45,879 nucleotides of DNA from Triparma columacea (Eukaryota > Sar > Bolidophyceae > Parmales > Triparmaceae), in contig BRYA01000487.1 of NCBI GenBank assembly GCA_030267965.1, positions 1-45,879 on the forward strand, read 5' to 3'. Positions within the stretch are counted from its first letter, which is position 1. Each line of letters starts with the position of its first letter. The notes below the pieces were generated by a model that was not told the DNA's origin, searched no databases, and worked only from the letters and a program-made list of their open reading frames with translations. Both the position numbers and the translations under genes were made by a program. This document shows, piece after piece, positions 9,601-18,703 of the stretch.

Positions 9601-11897
9601 TGTTGGCTGCTGATGCTGTAGACGTAAGATCGGCAGTATGTTGAGCTTTAGTTGCCCTTAAGTCGGCTTTCAATCCAGCTATCTCTTTGTCCCTCTGCTT
9701 CAGGAGAATGGTTAAATCCATCTCACTGTCCGCCATCAGGGTTACGGAAACTTTCTCGCCCACCGACGCAGTTCCGCGGGGAATCGAAGACCTCTCTGCG
9801 CCAACTCTAACCGCAGCTCCGTCTCCTCCAACCACACCTCTTACTTTCTCTAGCCCCAGCCCATAGTCCACTTCGCTCCCACCCTTATCATTTACCATTC
9901 GCCTCACCCCAGCAGACTTGATGGACCCTTGTGACCCACCTACAAGGTGCGACACATTATCCCTGCCTATTCCCACCGTACTCCCTCCTCTTCCTCCTCC
10001 CATTCTTGTCCCAACACCCATATTCATAACCTTTCTCCTCTCCTGCGCCTGTGTGAGGAGCGAAGCAAATCGCGAAAGCAAAGACGTTAGTAAGTTAGGA
10101 ATAGTAACGTCGACCGTAGGGGATGCGAGATTATATTTAGAGACAAAATCAACACGTGCATGGGCGTGGCTTGCAAGGTGCGACATCGTTTTTACTCCGA
10201 TTCCTTTCTCACCTGTGACAAGCGTGGAGGGTTGTGCAAGAATGGGGTTTTACGAAGAGTTAGTATCGCAGCGGCAGTGTGTGAGGCTTGAGGTGCATCT
10301 TATATAGAATNNNNNNNNNNNNNNNNNNNNNNNNNNNNNNNNNNNNNNNNNNNNTTTGTTAATGAAGATATACGTGTTGGTGGGGTTGACACATATACTA
10401 AATGATATTTGACGAGCCTCTGCAGTCACACAAACTCCGCGTGCTAAACCCCCCTTATCATCTACCTCCCCCCTTTAACCCCCATCTACCCTTATCTCAC
10501 CTCTTTCAGCTCCCTCGGTTTTAGTGTCGAGCGCACTCTTCTCACTTGACGTGTTTAATTTCACGCCCTCGCTTGTACTGTCGACCTGCGACGGCAGCGA
10601 GACTCCATCACCTTCAGAGAGGGATCCCTCTTGAGGATATACGTACCCGCCTCGAGGCCCTGCTGTGATGGTAAGTGTGGTTACATCCGCAACGGTGCGT
10701 TTCGAGATGACATTGGCTGTTTTAGTTAGCATTGGATGAAATTTGACGAGCTTCAACTGCCCTACGAACGCCGCAAGCAGCCTCTCCTTGTCCTTCTCCT
10801 CTATCTCCCTCCAAGCAGACCAAACTACCCGAACTCACCTCGCTCAACCCACTCAGCGTTTGCGTTGCGCGAAACCATCCTCGAGACTTCCTCCTTTTTC
10901 TCGATTGAAATCTCAGTCCCATTTGCACCTTTTGACGGCGTTGGGTCTCCCTTATAATTACGAGGGTCTTCTACATTGCGCTGCAGTTGTGAAAGAATGG
11001 GTACCCTCCCCTCCAGATCATCTCTTTCCCGATTCACCATTTCGTTCGCCCCTGACCAATCGTATACATCCTCCCTCTCCTCCCTTTGAAACTTCGACTT
11101 CCCTAAGCTTCTATTTCGCTCCTCTTTTACTTCCCCTGCCCTCCTCTCCCTCCTCCGAGCCTCGGCTCGTCCTCCTGCAAAGAGCGAAGCAGATGGTGAA
11201 AAGTGTTTAGTTTAATTGTTCGACTCGTGTAAGGGCGGCTAAAAACAAAGTAGATGGTCACGAGCACAATTTGTGCCGGTATTAAATGTTTCTCCGTTTT
11301 AATCTCATGACGTTCTTTCCCTTTTTCGTCCATTCTCACCTTCCTGCCAGAAACCTTCACCCTCCTCATGAGACCTAGGCGACGCTACGAACTTAGAATC
11401 GCTTTCTACTACGGGTGGTAGACCCTCCTCAAGCTCCCTGTTGACCTCAATGACTGCTCCGTCCGACTCTTCTTGGTCATCAATGGTATTTGCAGCAGAC
11501 ATTACCTCTCTCGATGCAGGCATGCCTTCATTTGAGTTCACGACTTTCGATGGTTCTGAAACTCCTTCAGTTTGAAAGAGGTCCCCATCCTCGGCTATCC
11601 CCCGAGTCTGAGGATCTCTGCTGGACGTTTCTGCGGTGGTGGAACGATGGCAGGGGGGGGAGGTTGTTAGCTCGTAAGCTTTGAGACTTTGAACGTTCCT
11701 CAGTCGGACAGAACCCCTCCGCCCCCCTTAACATTCCCTAACGAATACTCGCAACCTATTTACGTACCTTCCTTGACTCTGTTAGTCCTCTCACTAACCT
11801 CTATCATGTCCTCAAAGGCCAGTTCGCCCAACAGGTTTGACTGTGAGGGGTCGGTATGCCCTTCTTCTTGTTGTCCGGTCTTGGAAGAATTACTCAT
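293..11897 (-). CDS. Giant START-domain / polytopic membrane protein, 12 exons, about 3110 aa
   Basis: Exons, right to left: 11897-11768 (ATG), 11630-11340, 11174-10839, 10761-10501, 10298-10213 (5' edge uncertain, beside an assembly gap), 10048-9352, 9221-9189, 9053-9021, 8590-8558, 8418-8374, 8058-8026, 7647-293. Every junction is GT-AG and the frame is kept throughout: all introns are phase 1 except the one before 10048, which is phase 0. Five START-like segments (ECAA near the start, DLGG...KFDxS...D near the end) lie at about 7600-7095, 6730-6090, 6005-5400, 5290-4690 and 4615-4010. Two membrane modules follow, about 3620-2560 and 1755-695, each containing TDVYVTYMFW, IPGVIIQLMAIAT and DFYGYVPANP and a tail with RRAS phospho-like sites. 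START domains bind lipids; the modules faintly resemble XK-related scramblases. A role in lipid transfer or scrambling is inference. Alternative: a sensor or adaptor with unknown ligand. Confidence 0.75.
7717..7820. repeat. GC-rich intronic minisatellite, block 1
   Basis: Diverged copies of a unit of about 24-27 bases built on GCGGTCGCCGCAGA lie inside the intron that precedes the last exon of the giant gene. Related blocks occur in two other introns of the same gene. Downstream, about 100 bases (7823-7925) are also shared with 8818-8925. Open frames through the block on both strands are a by-product of a unit length divisible by three. Confidence 0.85.
8142..8318. repeat. GC-rich intronic minisatellite, block 2 (24-base unit)
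   Basis: The clearest block. The 24-base unit beginning CCATGCGGTCGCCGCAGAAG repeats nearly perfectly three times around 8168-8240, then grades into longer variants containing GACGGA. It lies in the 315-base intron between the 33-base exon 8026-8058 and the 45-base exon 8374-8418. Confidence 0.9.
8672..8825. repeat. GC-rich intronic minisatellite, block 3
   Basis: Same family as the blocks at 7717 and 8142, in the 430-base intron between exons 8558-8590 and 9021-9053. It is followed by the 100-base GC-rich segment (8818-8925) shared with 7823-7925. The arrangement shows that whole intron-exon units were copied with the minisatellite inside. Confidence 0.88.
10311..10354. other. Assembly gap (44 Ns)
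   Basis: A run of 44 N lies in the giant gene. To its left (minus-strand downstream) an exon ends at 10213 in phase 0, which the next exon (10048) needs. To its right (10355-10419) is a segment after a CTGCAG acceptor that resembles the start of exon 10761-10501 (both read LVK[YF]H). At least part of one duplicated exon may be missing or collapsed here. Confidence 0.95.
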
Positions 11898-12552
11898 CTT
11901 CTATCACTCTGTTTTTTAATCTTGCGTAAAGCTCAATCTGGGGGTGGGATGGGGATAATAGTGTGAGGATATCGAAGGTGATGGGGGCAAGTGAATCTTC
12001 CAATGAGTAGGTTCGTCATAAATATATGTAGATGTCGTCTCCCGTAAGTGATAACGGTAAAACCAGTAACCGAAGACCAAAAAAATCAGTGATCATGCCA
12101 AAAATGGGGGACCAGCCAAGCCAACAGCCCGTGGACAACATTCCTTTGGCACAAGTCCCACTCCACTTAACGCAGTTTTGACATAACTTTAGAAGATAAC
12201 TTAACTCAACGGCTGGCCCTCTCGCCTCGTCCGTCCCCACTTCTCACTTACAAATATAGAATTGAATATTAAAGAACAGCATTCATCTGGGGTGTGGGAA
12301 AAGGGAAAAGGGAAAAGGGAAAAGGAAAAATCTTGGAATTAGGGTTCCTAAATTGAAGTGTCTCCTGGGCAAGCCAGAGGTAATGGAAGGTGAATTTACA
12401 ACAAAAGATGCAAGTTTCATCGTAGGGAATGGAAGCTGGGAGTTAAGACAAGATAAGCATTTGCTAACTGCAACGTTTCACTTCTTGACGAGTACAACAC
12501 ACCAAAGCAAAAACTAACCATTTCCCCGAACCGTACGCTTTGCTACACTAAC
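11898..12552. other. Intergenic region with (AAAAGGG)n simple repeat
   Basis: This 655-base stretch separates the start of the giant gene from the 3' end of the RAP-domain gene, both on the minus strand. It must hold the promoter of the giant gene. A short run of GGGAAAA units lies at about 12296-12330. No convincing gene or TATA box is seen. Confidence 0.6.
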
Positions 12553-15506
12553 CTAGGAACCCCCCATCCCTCCTGAATTCCGCAGGGGTAAGCCAAGGAG
12601 GACTCCCGCTCTCTGTAACCGATTTTTCCAGTATTCCTGGACAGCTATCTCGTTTGTTGTGTCTGCCACACCCTCGGCGACGTGCTTGATAATGTCCCTG
12701 TGTTCGAGGTAGGAGTAGTTGAATGTTCTCCAGCCAAGGCTTTCCAGGAGCCTCTTCTTTGCCATTGTTGTGCCCGACGGCCTCCCCGTGTTCCTGTGTT
12801 TTTCGTTGACGTTTGAGAGGAAGTGAAAGGGTCCATCCACCTCTATGGCGATTCGCTTCTCCCTGTTAGCGATGTCGATGGCAAAGCTCTTCTTGTCTCC
12901 CGTCTTCCATCCTAGCGTGGATGGGAAGGGGTAGACTTCGCGTTCGTGCTGGGGGGGGAGAGGTGGTAGGATGGGGGGTGGTTGGGGGGGGGGAGGGCTG
13001 AGAACTCATGCAGCACAAAGAAACAAATGATGTCTTCCCGCGCCAATCCCTTCCCATTGCCAATCCCCTCTCTCTAACCTGAAAACCAATCTCATTTAGC
13101 GCTTCGGAGACAAACCTTTCGAAGCCACTCTCCCTCTGGTCAGCATAGACCTCGTTCGTGAAGGTCTTGAAGTTAGTCAAGCGCTCTCCAATGTCGATCC
13201 CCTCCATAAGCAGGAAGCTGAGATGAGCGAGCGAAAGGGCTGCGTCAGCGTCTGAAATAATGTCGGGTTTTTTTTTGTATTTTCACTTGCGCCCACTTCT
13301 ACTAACCTTTCTAGCTGGCGTAGTTGCGTAGCATCCTTGACATTCCATGAGTTCTGAGGGTAGTTTTCAAGGGCAAACTGTCGCAACTGCGATGAACGAA
13401 GCAAAGGATTGAACGAAGCAAAGGAATAAACGAAGCAATTAACGAAGTGATGAGCTAGAAGTAGGGTTGCGTTGCAAAGGACATAGGACGTATCATGTTG
13501 ATACAGTAAGGAGCCATGCTGAGTATCGTATCGTTGCTGAGAAGTCCTTTCTTTTCTTGCCCATCCTCACCTCCATCACCGCCTCTAGGCGTTGGGCTCC
13601 TTCCTGCGACGAGCGAAGGAAAGTTAGCAGTTTTGCATTAATTGATGCCTTCAGTGAGCTCCTGAGCTCTCGTGACGGTCTTGCTTTGCAGTCCATTCTC
13701 ACCTCCTCAGCAATCCCCGGGGAGGCGATCGTCAGCCCCCACGCAATTCCGATGACGTCGTGGAGGGTGGATTGGAAATTGTAGGTCGCGCTTTTTCTGC
13801 TTTTATTACCGCGAAACTTCACATTTTCAATCAAGTCGTCAAGGACACCGTTCCTCCGGACAACATTTTTCGATAGTGCGTCTAAAATCGGGGCCGATTC
13901 TGAACATGAAGGGTTTTATGTCAGTGTATTTCATATTGTTGTGCTGTTCATAACGACCCGCGTCATTCGTTGTTCCTTTTTCGCCCATCCTCACCTTCCC
14001 ACCTTCCCTGCATAGCGAGGCTCACAGCAAGGGCCGACAGATTACTTGGAATTATACCTTTCTTGTCGAAATAGAAGCTGCGGAGGCCGCGGGAAGGAGG
14101 TAGGGTGTGAGGGGGGGGAGGAGAGAGGGGGGGGGAGGGTCTAATGATTCGTGATTTCATCTCACCTGTTTGGATTGCGGGAGAGTTGATCGATGAAATT
14201 TGGTGCCTCGTACCCCATGGTGGTCATGGCCCAAACTGCGTGGGGAGAAGAGGTGAGGGGTGAGGACTTTATCAATCAGTGCGAATCTAAAGCACTTTTT
14301 TTTCAACCCCCGTCCCCATACTCACGAATCATCGAAATCTCCTGGGCAGATCCCAAATTCATCACGCAGTTGAGGAACTGCGAGGAGCCGGGAGGTAGGG
14401 AGGGGGGGAGGGCGTTAAATGAGAAAAGTGAAGAGCACAGGAGAAGCGAGGCGACAGAACGGAAGGTTGCTCTATCAAAGAAGCCACAAGAATTTATAGT
14501 GCGCCAACGAAGAGAAAATGAATGGCACGTCTAGAAGGTTGCACATTTTGCGTAAATTTTTGCTTCTCCATACCACCACCCATTCTCACCTTCTCGTCGT
14601 TTTCAGCCCTTCGGGCAAGGTTGGGAAAGGGGGCATTTAAAACGGCAAAGGAGTGAAGGGTATTAGAGACGGACTGGACTTTGCGATCTCGAAAAAGCTT
14701 GTCGACCCCTCGCAAGTCGACGGCATTCAAGTAATTCGGAATCTTGTGGGTCCCTTTCTTTATAGTTGCCGACCTCCCCTCGAACCTCTCTACCCTGTGG
14801 TTAAGGGTTTGGGGTGGGGTCAGAGCTGGAGGTTTTAATTCTTTATTTCTCTTTCGACCTCTCTCTCTCTCTCTCTCTCACCTAAATGCTAGTTGATTCC
14901 CCACCTTAATCTTTGCCAAGGCAACTGAAGTACTGCAGGAGGGGGGAGACGCGGGAGGGAGCGAAGGTAGGTCAAACACGACGTAGTGAGTGTTTATGTG
15001 TGAGAGGGGGTGTGGAAACTGAAGCGGAAATAGATTCGCCAGCACACTAACCTTGAGAGGGACTGGGGCTGCCCCTCATCCACCAACCTCTTGGAAACAC
15101 GAACGTCGTCAATCATTCTAAAAAAAGGCTCCGAATAAACGTTGAAGTAACCAAGTCCGTGTGCAATCATTGCACAACTGAAGGCGCTAAACTTCTTTGC
15201 AGACTTGGAGGGTTCCTCCATACACATCCTCTCAAGTTGAGCGACACACTCCAAGAAGCGCACGTCGCGAGAAATCTCCCGCCTCCGAAGCCTCTGCAGA
15301 CGGTTAAACAGGGTCCCAAAATTTACGGCGTCGAAGCTCATAACATGGGCAACTGTAAGGTCCAACAACCTCTCGGAGTCCCTTTCCCTCGCTACAATCA
15401 TTTTGTTGAGCTCCCGGGGCGTTTCCTTCTTCCCTGAGCTAGAACTGAAACGAAATAACCTAAGGGTGCAGGAATGAGAGCGGCGAGAAAGCATTGTCTG
15501 GAGCAT
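12553..15506 (-). CDS. RAP-domain protein, probably organellar RNA-binding, 11 exons, 586 aa
   Basis: Exons: 15506-15052, 14932-14882, 14794-14590, 14377-14326, 14235-14166, 14077-13995, 13899-13703, 13603-13571, 13386-13307, 13217-13079, 12948-12553. All junctions are GT-AG, phases agree, and the total is exactly 587 codons including stop. The start MLQTMLSRRSHS, rich in R and S and poor in acids, looks like a mitochondrial or plastid transit peptide. The middle holds helical repeat-like sequence (LLDLTVAHVMSFDAVNFGT; WAMTTMGYEAP). The last exon (residues 456-586) is a clear RAP domain: FAIDIANREKRIAIEVDGP, HF, then KRLLESLGW. RAP proteins act in organelle RNA processing or translation; the target here is unknown. 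Exon 13571-13603 is only 33 bases. The ATG at 15494 is an alternative start. Confidence 0.88.
14859..14880. repeat. (CT)n microsatellite at a splice donor
   Basis: A run of CT dinucleotides directly abuts the CTCAC that is the donor (GTGAG on the minus strand) of the 51-base second exon of the RAP gene. On the transcript it is a GA-rich run right after the donor. Confidence 0.85.
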
Positions 15507-15659
15507 TTGGAAACCAATATGGCGTGGAGATTCGAGGGATTTGAAGTTTTTTCCGATTTCTAGCTGATGATCTTTCAAATACTCGCAGATTTCGAGGTTA
15601 CTATGGAAGCGGGTGGAAAATAAGCACGGGTTGGCGCAGAATTACCAAGAATTCTCCAA

Positions 15660-16080
15660 AATTTTGACAAGTGTAGAAATTGGATAAGTAGAAATTTTAT
15701 TTATCATATATTTTCATATTACTGATACAAATTTGATATTCCTGATACTTTTAAAATCTCTATAAATGTTTATTCAAAATATTTTTTGTTACGTCTTCTT
15801 ATTTTGCTCTAATAGTTTCAGGTTGAAAAATTAAATTTATCAATCATTGAATAGCTTCCTCAAGCAATCAAAAGATATAATTTTTAACTAATCAAATTGA
15901 ACATATTCAAACATTTTATAATTTATTCTAAAAAAAATTTAAGCAGGAGTAAATAATATTTAATCATCAAATTACAATATATACCTACAATAAAAGATGA
16001 GAACATTATTGGCAATATGAGCGAAAAATTTTGACAAATTTTGAACAACAAATTCTTAGGTATTTAAGAGGTTCGCGTGT
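15660..16080. other. A+T-rich intergenic spacer
   Basis: About 420 bases that are roughly three-quarters A+T by eye, in sharp contrast to the neighbouring genes. They lie between two divergent genes (RAP protein to the left, phosphatase to the right), so two promoters are expected here. No gene, tandem repeat or obvious palindrome was found. In diatoms, short low-GC stretches can act as centromeres or maintenance sequences; here that is only a possibility. Confidence 0.7.
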
Positions 16081-16149
16081 CATTTTCGACCCTATCCGTT
16101 TATCTTTAGGGCCATTATAATATTGATACAAAGATCTGTCTCCCTTCCA

Positions 16150-17974
16150 ATGATATTTTTGTCAATCGCTCTCTCCCTTGTTGCCGCTGTGGTCTTGTTT
16201 GGGGTCCATAGGCGCTTTCGGGCTCGATCCCTTGGTTTTCGAGGGTCTATTGAGCTCAATGCTACTGCTGTTGAGCCCGATACTTCGGAAACTGCATCTC
16301 TGGCTGAGAGTGGATCTTCTATCCAAGATACTATCATTGACACCATATATGCCATTGGAGATCTTCATGGAGACGCTAAGTGCGCCAAGGAGTGGATTTC
16401 GGCGACTGGTCTTGTTGACGAGTCGTTCACGAAGTGGCTCCAGCCGACAGCGAACTTGGTGTTTGTTGGTGATTACATTGACAAGGGTCCGACATCCTTG
16501 CAGACTGCTCTTATGGTAAAGGTGAGAATGCCGTTCGCTAGAATAGAAGCGAGGCGATGAATACTAACTCCACCCCCACCCACTCTTCCTTCCTACAGTC
16601 TCTGACGGAAACTTTTCCATCGCGAGTGACTGCATTGATGGGAAACCATGAGATGGAGGCTCTCATGGATCGTTCCTCTGCTTCGGACCGCCGTATGTAC
16701 TTTTATCAGCTTCCTTACTCGACAGTTCACCCGGACGACCTCTTGAACTACATCCCTCATGGTGCGAAGACTGCTAACACTACCAAGGCTCTGGACGTTC
16801 TTTATGACCTCGCCCTTGACGAGGTTTACGGCAAGAACAAGTAGGTTGATAGGAAATTCCAATCCTTCTTCCCTCGGGCCTCCCTTTCTCACCCCCCCCC
16901 CCCCCAAACAGGTTCCGCTCCGTGGACTTTTCCCCCTATGGTTCCAAATCTGTGTGCAATCTGATTGACGATCCTGACCTAGCCTCAATGGTCCGCGAGG
17001 AGGTGAGAGAGACGTGGTTCCTCCCTTCATAACCCCCGTCACCCTGCTCACCCCCCCCCCACACGCCCTATCTCTCTTTCCTCCCCACCTAAAAGCTTGC
17101 AATGCTTCAATCTCACTACATTGCCGCTTTCGCCTCGTCCACCCCCCTCGGGCAGTGGATGGAAAAGCTTCCCATCACCTACGTGTTTGAGGTGAGAAGG
17201 GGACAGCCGCACAGTGACGAAAAATGTGCCTCATTTCGCTCGCGCTCACCCCTCCTTCTCCCACACCCCCACCCTTCCCTACCCAAAGGACCTCATCTTC
17301 ATGCACGGAGGGCTTAATCCCGCTATTCTTGAGGTTGACGGCGGGATCCGTAGCCTCTCTGACCTCTCCGCCCTCAACTCGAATTTCCATGCCCACTCCT
17401 CGGACTCCTCCATCGCTTCTTTCATGCGAACCCTATCAGGGCAGATTGTCTACGATCTCTTGACGTACAGGGGAAACCATAAAAGCTGTGCGGAGGTATC
17501 CGGTGTGGCGGAGGCTCTAGGGCTGTCGAAGGTCATCGTAGGCCACACACCGGATGACGATGTTAGGTGAGTTTGGTCAGGAACAGGAATGAGGTGTATA
17601 CAACTTGATGTCTATATAACATTATAACTCAATTATATAGTTCTAACCTCCACCGACTCTCTCTACCCCCAAAGGATGTCATGCGGCGGTAAGTTCCTCG
17701 CTATAGACTCCGCCTTGGGACGCTGGATCCGAAAGAATGGCAACCAGTACTGCCGTGGCGAGGAGACCAAAGTCTCTCAAAATGGCCGCTATGCTTGTGA
17801 GAAGATTGATGAGTCTTGTGGCGGTCAGATAGGTGAGAATAGTAGGTGCCGAGGTTACCTCCCTCCAGCAGAAGCCAACCGTATCTCTAACCGGCTTCTT
17901 TCGTCGCAGTAAAAATGGTGAAAAAGAATGGCGAATGGGCTGTCGAGCTGCTGTCGCTAAGTGGCGCTATATAA
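16150..17974 (+). CDS. Membrane-anchored calcineurin-like (PPP-type) phosphatase, 7 exons, 433 aa
   Basis: Exons: 16150-16521, 16599-16840, 16912-17002, 17096-17191, 17289-17566, 17675-17832, 17910-17974; all GT-AG, in phase, exactly 434 codons with stop. Metallophosphatase motifs are in order: GDLHGD (70-75), GDYIDKG (107-113), GNHE (139-142), the MHGG histidine (273) and VGHTP (His 353). These ligate a two-metal centre in the PPP/Shewanella-like phosphatase families. The second motif has DKG where canonical PPP enzymes have DRG. Residues 1-20 are a hydrophobic signal-anchor or signal peptide followed by HRRFRAR, so the enzyme is likely membrane-bound or lumenal rather than cytosolic. The substrate cannot be told. 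The ATG at 16150 is chosen because the upstream in-frame codons lack ATG and the hydrophobic segment starts there. Confidence 0.88.
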
Positions 17975-18307
17975 TGGACTGTTCCTCAAGAATGCGTTTT
18001 CTCTTCCTTTTCAAATTTGTAATTTGTCCACGTGAGAAATGAATCTCATCTTGGATATTATTTCACTTCCCTCCCTCAACCCCAACACCCGACAAAGCCA
18101 ACCAAATCTTATCGGTAATTTGGATCCAACACTCTACGCTTTCCGTAAAACTCCCCCCCCTCCCCAAAATCCCCCCCCCTTCTCTCCGCACGTTCCGCCC
18201 TCCCCTGCCCCCCCTCCCCTCCCTCGGTTCCTTAAAGCCCTCCCTCTGCCCCCCTTCGCTGTTTTTTTTAGCAGCTCCCCCCAATAGTCTCCACATACAT
18301 TGCAATT
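17975..18307. other. Intergenic region with poly-C/CT tracts
   Basis: No gene seen. It holds the 3' flank of the phosphatase gene and a long pyrimidine-rich stretch (about 18060-18290) with several C runs just before the small acylated-protein gene at 18308. The C/T richness on the plus strand resembles the intron 3' ends in this window and may be a leader or promoter feature. Confidence 0.5.
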
Positions 18308-18585
18308 ATGGGAGCGTGCATGTCAACGGACGCATCTGAAAATAACCCCCCCCCAAAAGGCGACAACGCGCCATCAACGCCCTCTAACCTGAATATCAAA
18401 ACTTCAGCTGTAACTCCTGTCCCGGAAAACAAGGTGAGGAACCCTTGCCGTCCCCGTCCCCGCACCCGCCATCTCCTTCCCACCAGCTCCCACCCCCCCT
18501 CTCTCCCCCCTACCTCTCGCAGTTCATGGCGGGCATAACACCTGCTCACAAGAATAAGCCAACAGATGGTAACCCTTGGAAGTGA
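18308..18585 (+). CDS. Small predicted dually acylated protein, 2 exons, 62 aa
   Basis: Exon 18308-18433 ends in AAG before GTGAGG; exon 18523-18585 follows a pyrimidine-rich CTCTCGCAG. Both halves are in phase 0 and the total is 63 codons. The protein starts MGACMSTDAS: Gly2 with Ser/Thr at position 6 fits an N-myristoylation signal and Cys4 fits palmitoylation, which would tether it to a membrane. The rest is Pro/Thr/Asn-rich and probably disordered, ending TDGNPWK. I do not recognise a family. The good splice sites and the acylation start support a real gene; its small size is the main reason for doubt. Confidence 0.6.
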
Positions 18586-18703
18586 AAATATCCCCCCCTT
18601 CCTTTCCCCGTAATCAATTTTAATTACGATTACTTTTTTGCTGCAAACCTAAGCGACAATTATTTCATCCCCCCTCCCCCCCCCCCCTCCCCCGCCCCCC
18701 CTC

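Noticed and set aside
10140..10186. MSHLASHAHARVDF start for the exon at 10048-9352
   Set aside because: This stretch is intron: a good acceptor (CTTCGCTCCTCACACAG) ends at 10049, and an upstream exon ending at 10213 is in the matching phase.
12016..12240. 74-codon minus-strand ORF
   Set aside because: No recognisable domain, no splice partners in phase, and it lies in the upstream region of the giant gene.
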